The position numbers and the translations under genes were made by a program. A stretch of DNA of 64,000 nt, from positions 186,001 through 250,000 of the forward strand of contig NZ_JACHFZ010000001.1 of the NCBI RefSeq assembly GCF_014202075.1, read 5' to 3'. This document shows, piece after piece, positions 1 to 8,865 of the stretch (the stretch's first letter is position 1; every line of letters begins with the position of its first letter). This stretch comes from Brevundimonas basaltis. Lineage in GTDB: Bacteria; Pseudomonadota; Alphaproteobacteria; Caulobacterales; Caulobacteraceae. The notes under the pieces were generated by a model. It made no database searches. It was not told where the DNA came from and saw nothing but the letters and a program-made list of their open reading frames with translations.

Positions 1-1515
1 ATCGAGGACGCGGGCGAGAAGGTCCCCGAAATTCTCTACAACCCCGGCTTCCGCATCGGCCGGCAAGGGGTGGAGAAGGCCTTCGACCGCGATCTTCGCG
101 GCGAGGCGGGCGGCAACCGCGTCGAGGTCGACGCCCGCGGCCGCGTCGTGGCCGAGGATGTCGGCGGATCGAAGCCGCCTGTGCCGGGCAAGGACGTGGT
201 CCTGACGCTCGACGCCGACGTGCAGAACCGCGCCCTTGAGGTCTTCGGCGAGGAGTCCGGCGGCTGCGTCGTCATGGACGTCCGCAACGGCGACATCCTG
301 TGCATGGTCTCGGCCCCGTCGTTCGATCCCAACCTGTTCGTCGGCGGCGTGCCCTCCAGCATCTATCGCGCCCTGGCCGACTACGAACGGCTGCCGCTGC
401 TCGACAAGGCGATTTACGGCACCTTCCCGCCCGGCTCGACCTTCAAGATGACCACGGCCCTCGCCCTGCTGGACGCCGGCATCGATCCGAAGGAGCGGGT
501 GGTCTGCACCGGCGGCTATCGCTTCGGCGCCCGCACCTTCCGCTGCTGGAAGGCCGGCGGCCACGGCGCGATGGACATGCACAGCGCCATCAAGAACTCG
601 TGCGACACCTATTTCTACCACCTGTGCAATCGCGCCGGCATCGACCGGATCGCGCGGGTGGCCGAGGACCTCGGCTTCGGCCAAGCCTATGAGATCGGCA
701 TCGCCGGCCAGTCCAGCGGCACCGTCCCCTCGACCCGCTGGAAGCGCGCCTACACCGAGGCGACCAGCTGGGACGACGACGGAACCTGGTATCCGGGCGA
801 AACCCTGTCGGTGGCGATCGGGCAGGGGGCTCTCTCCGTCAACGCCCTGCAGCTGGCGGTCATGACCTCGCGCATCGCCCACGGGCGCAAGGCGGTTCAA
901 CCGCGTCTGGTCAAGGCGGTTGGCGGCGAGGCGCGGCCCCAGGCGCCGGCCTTCGCCGATCTGCCGTTCAGCGACCAGCACCTCGACATCGTCCGCGCCG
1001 GCATGGCGGCCGTGGCCAATGACGTCACCGGCACCGCCTATCGCACGTCGCAGCTCGGCCTCGGCGATATCCAGATGGCGGGCAAGACCGGCACCGCCCA
1101 GTCGCGCGACTACAAGGCCGGTGAGTCGCGGGGCCCCCGCAACGCCCAGTGGTCGCGGCGCGACCACGCCCTGTTCGTCGCTTTCGCCCCGCATGACGCA
1201 CCACGCTACGCCATCGCCCTGATCGTCCAGCACGCGCCATCGGGGGGCTCGGTCGACGCCGCGCCCAAGGCGCGCGAGATCATGAAGACCGTCCTGCTCA
1301 AGGATCCGGACATGCGCGCCCGCATTGAACGTCCGCTGCCCCCCGAAGCCGTGGCGCCCGTCGGCGTCGATGAGGGGGATGCGGGGTCCGGACCCGGAGG
1401 CGAGGTCGTCGGCCCCGCCGCCGCGGCGGTCGCCCCGCCGCCGCCGCCCGCGCCTCGCCCGGCGCCCGCCGCCACCTCCGGTCCGCGCCCCTATCTGTCG
1501 GAGCCGCCGCGATGA
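1..1515 (+). CDS. mrdA: Penicillin-binding protein 2 (peptidoglycan transpeptidase), 5' end outside the window
   Basis: This is the class B penicillin-binding protein of the elongasome, which cross-links peptidoglycan in the periplasm together with RodA. The reading frame is open from the first base, so the N-terminal anchor and part of the dimerisation domain lie upstream. About 504 residues are visible. The three transpeptidase motifs are present: STFK with the catalytic Ser at 436-438, SCD at 598-606, and KTGT from 1084. A stretch resembling the GxxGxEKxFD element of PBP2 begins the visible part. After the catalytic domain there is a Pro/Ala-rich tail of about 50 residues, which is probably disordered. 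The stop codon overlaps the rodA start (ATGA), indicating translational coupling. An upstream mreBCD operon is expected but not visible. Confidence 0.95.
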   Translation: MEDAGEKVPEILYNPGFRIGRQGVEKAFDRDLRGEAGGNRVEVDARGRVVAEDVGGSKPPVPGKDVVLTLDADVQNRALEVFGEESGGCVVMDVRNGDILCMVSAPSFDPNLFVGGVPSSIYRALADYERLPLLDKAIYGTFPPGSTFKMTTALALLDAGIDPKERVVCTGGYRFGARTFRCWKAGGHGAMDMHSAIKNSCDTYFYHLCNRAGIDRIARVAEDLGFGQAYEIGIAGQSSGTVPSTRWKRAYTEATSWDDDGTWYPGETLSVAIGQGALSVNALQLAVMTSRIAHGRKAVQPRLVKAVGGEARPQAPAFADLPFSDQHLDIVRAGMAAVANDVTGTAYRTSQLGLGDIQMAGKTGTAQSRDYKAGESRGPRNAQWSRRDHALFVAFAPHDAPRYAIALIVQHAPSGGSVDAAPKAREIMKTVLLKDPDMRARIERPLPPEAVAPVGVDEGDAGSGPGGEVVGPAAAAVAPPPPPAPRPAPAATSGPRPYLSEPPR

Positions 1516-2669
1516 CCGCCTCCGCCCTGACCCGCCCCGGCGAGCGTGACCGGCTGTCGACCAAGATCACCGAGCTGGACTGGCGCATCGTCGGCCTGCT
1601 CTGCCTCATCGCCGGCGTCGGCGCGGCCATGCTGTATTCAATCGCCGGCGGTCAGTGGCAGCCGTGGGCGGCCGACCACCTGATCCGCTTCGGGGTCATG
1701 CTGGTCGTCATGCTGGGCCTGGCCATGGTCCATCCGAAATGGTGGTTCCGCGGGGCCTATCCGCTCTACGGCCTGCTGCTGATCCTCGTGCTGATGATCG
1801 AGTTCACGCCCCTCGGCTATGTCGCGGGCGGCGCCCGCAACTGGCTCAATCTCGGGGTCATCCGCATTCAGCCCGCCGAGTTCATGAAGCTGGGCCTCGT
1901 CCTCGCCCTGGCCCGCTGGTACCACAGCCACTCCGCCCAGGAGGCGCGCTGGTCGTGGAAGCTGCTGATCCCGGCGGCCATGATCGGTCTGCCGTTCCTG
2001 CTGGTCGCCAAACAGCCTGACCTCGGCTCGGCCATGATCATCGGCCTGACGGGCGGGGCGATCATGTTCCTCGCCGGCCTCAGCTGGCGGGTGATGGCCG
2101 CCGCCGCCGCCGCCGCCGCCGCGGCTATCCCGCCCTTTGTCATGTTCGTGATGCACGACTACCAGCGCAACCGGGTGTTGACCTTCCTCAACCCCGAAGC
2201 CGACCCCTCCGGCACGGGCTACAATATCATCCAGTCCAAGATCGCCCTCGGTTCAGGCGGCGTGCTGGGCAAGGGCTACGGCCTGGGCAGCCAGAGCCAG
2301 CTTGAATTCCTGCCCGAGCGGCATACCGACTTCATCTTCTCCACCGTGGCCGAAGAGTTCGGCTTTGTCGGCTCGTTCGGCCTGCTGGCCTGCTATGTCG
2401 GCATCATTCTGATCGCCCTGCGCATCGCCTCGCTGGCGCACAGCCATTTCGGCCGCATCGCCGCCGCCGGCATGACCGCCTTCTTCGCCCTGTTCGTGCT
2501 GATCAACGGGGCCATGGTGATGGGTCTGGCTCCGGTCGTCGGGGTTCCGATGCCGCTGCTGTCTTACGGCGGTTCGTCGATGATGACGGTGATGATCGGC
2601 TTCGGCCTGGTGCTCTCGACCCGCGTTCACCGCTACGCCGAACTGCCCAAGGGGCAGGGCCTGTTCTGA
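1512..2669 (+). CDS. rodA: Rod-shape-determining protein RodA (SEDS glycosyltransferase)
   Basis: This is the SEDS-family peptidoglycan polymerase that works with PBP2 during lateral wall growth. The 385-residue product is highly hydrophobic, with about ten predicted membrane spans, which is the usual size for RodA. Family signatures visible are the QPAEFMK segment near residue 118 and the C-terminal GVPMPLLSYGGSS segment near residue 350. An Ala run encoded by GCC repeats lies near residue 200. The start codon overlaps the mrdA stop in an ATGA, so this start is well supported. The pair mrdA-rodA is the standard elongasome operon order. Confidence 0.96.
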   Translation: MTASALTRPGERDRLSTKITELDWRIVGLLCLIAGVGAAMLYSIAGGQWQPWAADHLIRFGVMLVVMLGLAMVHPKWWFRGAYPLYGLLLILVLMIEFTPLGYVAGGARNWLNLGVIRIQPAEFMKLGLVLALARWYHSHSAQEARWSWKLLIPAAMIGLPFLLVAKQPDLGSAMIIGLTGGAIMFLAGLSWRVMAAAAAAAAAAIPPFVMFVMHDYQRNRVLTFLNPEADPSGTGYNIIQSKIALGSGGVLGKGYGLGSQSQLEFLPERHTDFIFSTVAEEFGFVGSFGLLACYVGIILIALRIASLAHSHFGRIAAAGMTAFFALFVLINGAMVMGLAPVVGVPMPLLSYGGSSMMTVMIGFGLVLSTRVHRYAELPKGQGLF

Positions 2670-2698
2670 ACGGCCGCTTCAGGCGTTAGGGTCTGACC

Positions 2699-3157
2699 AT
2701 GCCTGATAAAGCCAAGAAGACTGCGCCGCCCGCCTTCGTCCCCGACTGGGGCGACGAGCCCTGTCCCAGGCCCGTTCTGGCGGCGGCTTCGCCGGAACAG
2801 ACCGCCGCCATGATGGACGGCGTCCGGATGCGCGAGAACCCGGCCGAATGGGCCTTTGTCCGCCTGTCCAAACTGATCGAGGATTTCGAGAAGGGCCTCG
2901 ACAAGGACGAGGAGGTCGGCGCCCGCATCGTCGGCGTCCCCGGCGACGGCACGATGGCGATCGAGGACGTCGGGTTCTGGGGACCGGACTTCATCCTGTT
3001 CGTCGGCAGGAACTCGCACGGCAAGCCGGTCCGCCTGATCCAGCACTACGCCCAGATCAACGTGCTGCTCGACGTCCGCCGCCGTCCCGAGGAGCGCGAG
3101 GCCCGCCGCATCGGCTTTCAGCTGTCGGAAATGGTGCGCAAGACGGACGGGACGTGA
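2699..3157 (+). CDS. Small conserved protein, DUF6173-like
   Basis: A soluble 152-residue protein with no signal peptide or membrane segment. The centre (KLIEDFEKGLDKDEEVGARI, then VGFWGPDFILFVG and LIQHYAQINVLL) resembles small alphaproteobacterial proteins that I associate with DUF6173; the family name is from memory and should be searched. Function is unknown. It lies 29 bp after rodA on the same strand and may be the last gene of the operon. Immediately after its stop begins a heptamer repeat that forms an inverted repeat with a partner about 84 bp away, which may end the transcript. Confidence 0.7.
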   Translation: MPDKAKKTAPPAFVPDWGDEPCPRPVLAAASPEQTAAMMDGVRMRENPAEWAFVRLSKLIEDFEKGLDKDEEVGARIVGVPGDGTMAIEDVGFWGPDFILFVGRNSHGKPVRLIQHYAQINVLLDVRRRPEEREARRIGFQLSEMVRKTDGT

Positions 3158-3297
3158 GGGCTTGGGGCTTAGGGCTTAGGATGGGCGTGGCTCCTGCGAA
3201 TGACTTCAGGTTACCCCCGACGCCGACCAGCCCACCTACCGTCGCCTACCCCTAAGCCTCAAGCCCTAAGCCCTAAGCCCCAAGCCCCAAGCCCTAA
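3158..3297. repeat. Inverted repeat of GGGCTTA/AAGCCCT heptamers between convergent genes
   Basis: On the left, 3158-3180 consists of heptamers of the type GGGCTTR. On the right, 3251-3296 consists of about six heptamers of the type AAGCCCY. Bases 3158-3180 are the exact reverse complement of 3265-3287 (23 bp), separated by 84 bp. The array sits between the stops of two convergent genes, and the leftward gene ends inside the right arm (stop at 3294-3296). It could fold into a long stem and act as a bidirectional terminator. The tandem unit, GC-rich and telomere-like in look, suggests a dispersed chromosomal repeat family. Confidence 0.8.
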
Positions 3298-4268
3298 AGC
3301 GAAGCCGCCCAATCCGTCGCCCGGATCAGGCTGTCGACGATGCCTGGCTCGGTCGAGGCGTGGCCGGCGTCCCTGACCACATCCAGCTTCGCCTCGGGCC
3401 AGGCCCGGTGCAGGGCCCAGGCGCTGGACATCGGCGTGACCACGTCGAACCGTCCCTGCGCGATCCAGCAGGGGATATGGCGGATGCGGCCGATGTTCTT
3501 CAGCAGCCAGCCTTCCTCGGGGAAGAAGCCGCCATTGGTGAAATACCAGTTCTCGATCCGGGCGAAGGCCACGGCGAACGCCGGCTCGGCGAACTTGTCC
3601 GGCCGGGCGTCCGGCCCCTCGACGCTGACCGTCTCGCCCTCCCAGCTCGACCAGGCGATGGCGCAGCGTTCCCGCTCGCCCTTGTCGTCTCCGATCAGCC
3701 GCTTGTAATAGGCGCCCATCAGGTCGTGGCGCTCCTTCTCGGGGATGGGGGCGATGAACCGCTCCCAGGCGTCGGGGAAAATGTGCGACGCGCCGTCCTG
3801 ATAGAACCAGCGCAACTCGCCCCGGGTCAGCAGGAAGATGCCGCGCAGCAACAGGGCCGCCGTTCTCTCGGGATGGGTGATGGCGTAGGCCATCGACAGG
3901 GTTGAGCCCCAGCTGCCGCCGAACACCACCCATTTGTCGACGCCCAGCAGCTCGCGCAGCCGCTCGATGTCCTCGATCAGCGCCCAGGTGGTGTTGTCCT
4001 CCAGCGAAGCGTTGGGCCGGCTCTTGCCGCAGCCCCGCTGGTCGAACAGGACGATGCGGTATTTCGACGGGTCGAAATAGCGCCGCATGCCCGGATTGAC
4101 CGCCCCGCCAGGTCCGCCGTGCAGCACCACCACCGGCAGGCCCTGAGGGTTGCCACACTCTTCGTAGTAGATCTCGTGCACCCCGTCGGTAGCCATGAAC
4201 CCGGTGGCGTAGGGCTCGATTTCCGGAAACAAATCTCGGCGGGACGTCTCGGGCACGGGGAAGGACAT
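3294..4268 (-). CDS. pip: Prolyl aminopeptidase (proline iminopeptidase)
   Basis: A cytoplasmic alpha/beta hydrolase of peptidase family S33 that removes N-terminal proline from peptides. The 324-residue protein has the family landmarks: the HGGPGG oxyanion loop near residue 45, DQRGCGKS near residue 75, the nucleophile elbow GGSWGS near residue 113, the Asp in RFDVVTP, and the His in DAGHAS near the C-terminus. The frame is open further upstream, but the start at 4268 (MSFPVPETSRR) gives the normal family length, with a purine-rich AAAAGAGG element ahead of it. It follows the DUF423 gene by 29 bp on the same strand. Confidence 0.95.
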   Translation of the reverse strand: MSFPVPETSRRDLFPEIEPYATGFMATDGVHEIYYEECGNPQGLPVVVLHGGPGGAVNPGMRRYFDPSKYRIVLFDQRGCGKSRPNASLEDNTTWALIEDIERLRELLGVDKWVVFGGSWGSTLSMAYAITHPERTAALLLRGIFLLTRGELRWFYQDGASHIFPDAWERFIAPIPEKERHDLMGAYYKRLIGDDKGERERCAIAWSSWEGETVSVEGPDARPDKFAEPAFAVAFARIENWYFTNGGFFPEEGWLLKNIGRIRHIPCWIAQGRFDVVTPMSSAWALHRAWPEAKLDVVRDAGHASTEPGIVDSLIRATDWAASL

Positions 4269-4297
4269 ACGGCTACTCGGCCTCTTTTCGTGACTGT

Positions 4298-4669
4298 TCA
4301 GGCGAGGGGGGTGTGTGCCCGCAATGCGGCAATGGCGACCAAAAGCCAAGCCGCGATCATCAGCAGGCCTCCGATCGGCGCGACCGCGCCCATGGCCGAA
4401 AGGCTCAGCAGCGCGATGGCGGAAAGGGCGAGCGAAAAGACCAGACCGCCCGCGGCGGCCAGCCAGCCGGCGACCGCGATCATCCGGCCGCGGGCCGGCC
4501 AGACCGCGCAGATCAGGGCCAGAACCGCGTGGATCATCTGGTATTGGGCGCCGGTGGTCAGCAGCGACTTGATCTGCGGTCCCGCGCCATGGGCCGCGAA
4601 GGCGCCCAGCGCCACGGCCAGCGCGCCGTTCAGCGCGGCGAAGGCCGCCAGACTGCGATCGACTGTCAT
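4298..4669 (-). CDS. DUF423 family membrane protein
   Basis: A 123-residue inner-membrane protein with about four hydrophobic segments. The N-terminal half (ALNGALAVALGAFAAHGA and then TGAQYQMIHAVLAL) is the recognisable core of DUF423, a family of small membrane proteins of unknown function found across proteobacteria (E. coli YgdD). It is divergent from the MFS gene with 48 bp between the starts, so promoters for both must lie there. It is probably co-transcribed with the prolyl aminopeptidase gene downstream. Confidence 0.88.
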   Translation of the reverse strand: MTVDRSLAAFAALNGALAVALGAFAAHGAGPQIKSLLTTGAQYQMIHAVLALICAVWPARGRMIAVAGWLAAAGGLVFSLALSAIALLSLSAMGAVAPIGGLLMIAAWLLVAIAALRAHTPLA

Positions 4670-4717
4670 CCCGAGACGCTAGCCGACAGAATCCCGTGCG
4701 TCTGCTATGCGCCCGCC

Positions 4718-5875
4718 ATGACCGCCGCTCAGCGCATGGCTTTGCAGTATGTGTTGCTCTTCGGCGCCACCGGCGTGTCACTTCCGTTTGCAGGCCTGTG
4801 GATGCGCGCGCAGGGGTTGAGCGGGGCCGAAATCGGGACCCTGCTGGCCGCGCCCATGCTGGCCCGCATCGTCACCGGCCCGCTGCTGGCGGTCTGGGCC
4901 GACGGCTTTCGCTACCGCCGCACCCCGATCGCCCTGATGGGGCTGGTCATGGCGGCGGGCTACGGCCTCGCCGGCCTGTCGGACCTCTATGCGGTCCGGG
5001 CGCTCGGCTGGTTCATCGGGGCGACGGCCATGGGCGTGCTGGTGCCGCTCAGCGACGTCATGACCCTGCGGCTGGCCGGACGGCTGGGATTCAGCTTCTC
5101 CCTGCCGCGCGGGGCCGGCTCCGCCGCCTTCGTCGTCGCCAATGTCGGCATGGGCGGCCTCTTGCTGCACGCGCCTGTGGACAGCGTCATCGTCTGGCTT
5201 GTCGCCGCGTCTCTGGGCCTCGCCGTCGTGGCCGCCTCCGCCTTACCCGCCGAGCCGGTCGCCGACGGCGTCGCCGTGCCCGGCCTGGAGCGCTTTCGGG
5301 GCCTCGGGCGGCTGCTCGGCGACCCGGTGTTCATGACCGCCATCTTCGCCATCGGAGCGGTGCAGGGGGCCCATGCCTTCCAGTATGGTTTCTCGGCCAT
5401 CCTGTGGAAAACCCAGGGGATAAGCGAGGCCGTGACGGGTCAGCTCTGGGCCTTCGGCGTCATCGTTGAGATCGCCCTGATGTGGCTGTTCGAGCCGTGG
5501 CGGCGCCGTGTCGGCATCGGCCCATGGAGCCTTCTGATGGTCGGTTCTGCGGCCGCCGTGCTGCGTTGGGGCGTCATGGCGCTGGCCCCGCCGCTGTGGC
5601 TGCTCTGGCCGCTGCAGGCCCTGCACGCCCTGACCTTCGCCGCCACCTTCCTGGCCGGGCTGCAGATCGTCGAGCGGCTGTCGCCCTCCCACAGCCACAC
5701 CGCCGCCCAGACGCTGAGCTCGGTGCTGTCGGCCGGCGTGCTGATCGGCCTCGCCACAGCGCTCTCGGGCCCGCTCTACGACCGCTTCGGCGCGGGCGGT
5801 TACTGGGCGATGGCGGCGATGGCGGCGGCCGGCCTGATCGCCGCGCTTCCGCTACGCCGACGGCTGGCGGTCTGA
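4718..5875 (+). CDS. MFS transporter, PPP (3-phenylpropionate transporter-like) family
   Basis: A 385-residue polytopic membrane protein with about twelve hydrophobic segments. The start region (YVLLFGATGVSLPFAGLWM, then GLSGAEIGTLLA) and the cytoplasmic loop with a WADGFRYRR motif between helices 2 and 3 match the MFS_1-like/HcaT group. The substrate cannot be read from the sequence, and the HcaT name should not be taken as proof of phenylpropionate transport. The ATG at 4718 is chosen because the frame upstream is antisense to the DUF423 gene. It ends 2 bp before the stop of the convergent tipN gene. Confidence 0.85.
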   Translation: MTAAQRMALQYVLLFGATGVSLPFAGLWMRAQGLSGAEIGTLLAAPMLARIVTGPLLAVWADGFRYRRTPIALMGLVMAAGYGLAGLSDLYAVRALGWFIGATAMGVLVPLSDVMTLRLAGRLGFSFSLPRGAGSAAFVVANVGMGGLLLHAPVDSVIVWLVAASLGLAVVAASALPAEPVADGVAVPGLERFRGLGRLLGDPVFMTAIFAIGAVQGAHAFQYGFSAILWKTQGISEAVTGQLWAFGVIVEIALMWLFEPWRRRVGIGPWSLLMVGSAAAVLRWGVMALAPPLWLLWPLQALHALTFAATFLAGLQIVERLSPSHSHTAAQTLSSVLSAGVLIGLATALSGPLYDRFGAGGYWAMAAMAAAGLIAALPLRRRLAV

Positions 5876-5877
5876 GG

Positions 5878-8403
5878 TCAGGACAGGTCGCCGATGGCGG
5901 CGTCCAGCAGCATGAAGGCCCGGCCGCCGTCCGAGGTCAGCCGGCCCAGCACCCCCGACCCGTCGCCGGCCTCGGCCCGGACCGACAGGTCCTGCGAAAA
6001 GCTCCGCACATAGGCCTCGGCGTCGGCGCGCAGATCGGGATCGGTCAGCACCCGCCGCGACACGCTGCGCACCGCGGCCGGCGCGACGCGCCGAACGATT
6101 TGGCGAGCCCGGTCGGGGTCGCCGGCGGCCACGGCCTGGGAGGCCTCCTCGACGCGGGAGCGGGGCAGCAGGGCGTTCGGATCGACCCCCATGCGCCGGA
6201 TGGCGGCCGTGATCCGCTCTCCCAGGGCCTCGGTGTCGGCGGCGGGCATGACCGGCGTGTCGAGGTCCAGCGGCGCCTCGCCCGAGCCTTCGTCGACCAG
6301 ATCGCTCCAGCCGAGCCGGTCCTTCTCGGGCTGGTTCTGAACCGCCGCTCCGGCCATCGGCTCCAGTTTCAGTCGCCCTCGCAGCCCGAAACCGCGGTGC
6401 TCCTCGGCCCGCTCCGGGCGGGCGCGTTGCGGCGCCTCCGGCTCCGGGGCGGGCGTGGGCGCGGCGGCGTCGCGTCGGCGGGTCGTCGGGCTGTCCCCGG
6501 ACACCACGCCCATCAAGCGGACGGCCTCGGTCAGCATGTCGTAGTTGCGCCGTACCCGCTCCTGGAAGCCGGCGTCCAGCGCCTCGGTGTCGGCGGCGGC
6601 TTTCTGCGAGGCGGCGGAGAGGGCGGCCAGACCTTCCTCGACGGTGGCGCGCACGGCGTCGACCCTCTGGCGGGCCTCCTCGGGCAGGCGGGCGGCGCGT
6701 TCGTCGAGCTCGCCCATAGCCTGTTCGACCCGGGCGAGGGCCGTGTTCATGCGCTCGACGGTGGCCTCGAGCTGTTCGATGGCGTGCTGGCCGGCCTCGT
6801 CGACCAATTCGCTGGTTTCGGAAACGATGCGACGGGCGCTGTCGACGCGCGCGTCGGCGGCCTGATCGGCCTTCTGGGCGGCCTCGAACAGGGCCTCGCC
6901 CAGCCGGTCGGCCCGGGCCTGGGCCTGTTCGGCGGCGCTCTCCGCGGCGAGGCGCGAGTCCTCGGCGGTGGCCTGCAGGGCGGCCAGGGCCCGGCGGGTC
7001 TCCTCGACCAGGGCGTCGCGGGCCTCGGCCGCCAGCGCCTCGAACTTGTCCAGCGCCACCTTGGTCGCGCCGTCGAAGCCGTCGGCCTCGCGCTGGGACA
7101 TCTCGACCAGGGCGCGGAACTGATCGGTGGCCGCCTCGACCAGGTCCTTGATGCTCTCGGTGGTGCGCACCGAGGTCTGGCCCAGTTCGTCCGTCACGGC
7201 CCGGGTGGCGGACAACTGCTCGGTCAACTGGGCGCGCTGGCTCTCGACCTGGGCCGAGAAATCCTCCTGATCGGTGCGCAGGGCGTAGGCGGCGGTGACC
7301 AGGGCGGCGCGCTGCTGGCCCAGCCCTTCCTCGACCGACTGGATCTGTTCGGCGACGCCCGAGCCGGCGTTCTCCAGCCGCAGGGTCTGGCGGGCCAGAT
7401 CGTCGGCGGCGACGCGCGCGGCGTCCTGCGCCTCGTTGGCGGCGGCGGCCAGATCGGCGGCGCGCGCGGCCAGGGCGGCCTCGGCCTCGCGCAGCTGCGT
7501 CTGGGCCAGGTCGGAAGCATCGACCACCATCCGCGACTGGCGCTCGACCGCGTCGATGACCCCGGCGGCCTGGCTGTCCAGCTGGACGCCGAGCGTCTGC
7601 ATCTGGTCGCGCTCCTGGCCGAGCTGTTCGGACAGCCGGCGCGCGGTCCGGCCCGCGGTTTCGGCCGCCTCGTTGAGCCGAACCGTCTCCTGCGCCAGCG
7701 CCTCGCGCAACAGGGTCATGTCATGGCGCGCCCGCTCGGCGGCGAGCGACGCCTGATCGATGTCGGCGCGAAGCGTCTGCAACACCTCGCCGGTCTGCTG
7801 CGCCGCCAGCGCCGTCGGCGCAATCAGCGCCTCGGACAGGCCGCGGGCCCGCCGGGTCTCGGCGGCCAGGCCGGCGCCCTGCCGCACCGCGTGGGCCAGC
7901 ATGATGGCCAAGCCGGCGGGCGCGAGGGCGATCAGGGCGTAGACGGCCAGCCGCAGGGGCTCCAGCTCGGCCGCGCCCGAGCCGACCTCAAACGCCAGCC
8001 ACGCCGCCACGCCGCCGATCCACAGGGCCGCCGAGATTCCGGCGAGCAGATAGGCGTGCCGTCCCGACGGCGCGGGTTCGGCTGACCGATGGGCCATGAC
8101 GGGCGGGGAAGGGGGCTCGTAGGCCACCGGGGGCGCGTCCGCGGACTCCGCCAGTTCGGGCGTCGCGGCGGCCGCATCAGGCGCCTTGGCCGTCTTGGTC
8201 TCAGCGGCCGCCTGCTCGGCCTGACGGCGCTCTTCCGCCAGACGGCGCCGACGCCGCTCGGACATAGGCCTTTCGGTCTCCGCCGGGGCTTCCGGCGCCG
8301 GATCGGCGGCGGCCTCGGTCGCGGCTTCGCTCTCGGTCAGTCCGGCGGCCTCCGGCTCGGGGTCGGTCAGATTCAGCGGCGGCCGTTGGCGGGGCGACTT
8401 CAT
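5878..8403 (-). CDS. tipN: TipN-like polar localisation protein (new-pole marker)
   Basis: An 841-residue protein whose architecture matches Caulobacter TipN: a Pro/Ala/Glu-rich N-terminus of about 115 residues, two adjacent membrane segments (about 117-139 and 150-172), a very long Ala/Glu/Gln/Arg-rich coiled coil (about 190-640), a linker, and a helical C-terminal domain. TipN marks the division site and new pole, orients flagellar placement and aids ParA-driven chromosome segregation. This is established for Caulobacter and inferred here from architecture and length. Coiled coils attract false matches, so the name rests mainly on the membrane-pair plus coiled-coil layout and the caulobacterial setting. 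Confidence 0.75.
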   Translation of the reverse strand: MKSPRQRPPLNLTDPEPEAAGLTESEAATEAAADPAPEAPAETERPMSERRRRRLAEERRQAEQAAAETKTAKAPDAAAATPELAESADAPPVAYEPPSPPVMAHRSAEPAPSGRHAYLLAGISAALWIGGVAAWLAFEVGSGAAELEPLRLAVYALIALAPAGLAIMLAHAVRQGAGLAAETRRARGLSEALIAPTALAAQQTGEVLQTLRADIDQASLAAERARHDMTLLREALAQETVRLNEAAETAGRTARRLSEQLGQERDQMQTLGVQLDSQAAGVIDAVERQSRMVVDASDLAQTQLREAEAALAARAADLAAAANEAQDAARVAADDLARQTLRLENAGSGVAEQIQSVEEGLGQQRAALVTAAYALRTDQEDFSAQVESQRAQLTEQLSATRAVTDELGQTSVRTTESIKDLVEAATDQFRALVEMSQREADGFDGATKVALDKFEALAAEARDALVEETRRALAALQATAEDSRLAAESAAEQAQARADRLGEALFEAAQKADQAADARVDSARRIVSETSELVDEAGQHAIEQLEATVERMNTALARVEQAMGELDERAARLPEEARQRVDAVRATVEEGLAALSAASQKAAADTEALDAGFQERVRRNYDMLTEAVRLMGVVSGDSPTTRRRDAAAPTPAPEPEAPQRARPERAEEHRGFGLRGRLKLEPMAGAAVQNQPEKDRLGWSDLVDEGSGEAPLDLDTPVMPAADTEALGERITAAIRRMGVDPNALLPRSRVEEASQAVAAGDPDRARQIVRRVAPAAVRSVSRRVLTDPDLRADAEAYVRSFSQDLSVRAEAGDGSGVLGRLTSDGGRAFMLLDAAIGDLS

Positions 8404-8518
8404 AAGGGGGCGGTCTCGTCAGGATGCGGCGGCGCGCAGCCGGGGCGCGCGATCCGTCAGGACCCTAGCGGCTCATTCGCGGCGCGCAAAGCGAGCACGG
8501 ACGATTCCGGCGAGGGGT

Positions 8519-8704
8519 TCAGCAGTCGTGGCGGCGGCTGGTGGGGGTGATGGCGCCGGTGACCGGCGCGTCGCTGCAGTCCTGGACCCGGTGCACTTCG
8601 CGTTCGGATTTCGTGGGGGCGTCCACTTGCAGGCCAAACTGCGACAGGGCCGCTGCGGCGAGCAGGGCGATGAAGCCGATGATCATTTCGATCAGCGCCT
8701 GCAT
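8519..8704 (-). CDS. Small single-span membrane protein, unknown function
   Basis: A 61-residue product starting MQALIEMIIGFIALL, with one N-terminal transmembrane helix (about residues 4-23) and a polar C-terminal tail containing two Cys. The start at 8704 is supported by a strong GGGGGAGG Shine-Dalgarno element 7-8 nt upstream on the minus strand; longer in-frame starts lack one. It lies just upstream of tipN on the same strand, 115 bp before the tipN start. No family was recognised. Confidence 0.55.
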   Translation of the reverse strand: MQALIEMIIGFIALLAAAALSQFGLQVDAPTKSEREVHRVQDCSDAPVTGAITPTSRRHDC

Positions 8705-8865
8705 CGCCGACCTCCCCCGTCCAGAATGACGTAGACATATGCCCTGAAAACCGCGTTCGGGCAATCCGTGGCCGCGATCAGCGGCTCCATTGACGGGAAG
8801 GGCGGCGGCATGGAACGGAACACGGCGGCGCGCGTCCTGTAAAGCTTGGGGCGCACGCCGGCGTC

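Noticed and set aside
3158-3297. Heptamer arrays as a CRISPR
   Set aside because: Units are 7 bp without unique spacers, and there are no cas genes.
5482-8085. 867-codon plus-strand open frame antisense to tipN
   Set aside because: Composition (Gly/Gln/Arg/His-rich, no domain) is that of a complementary-strand shadow in GC-rich DNA; the minus-strand frame has coherent TipN architecture.
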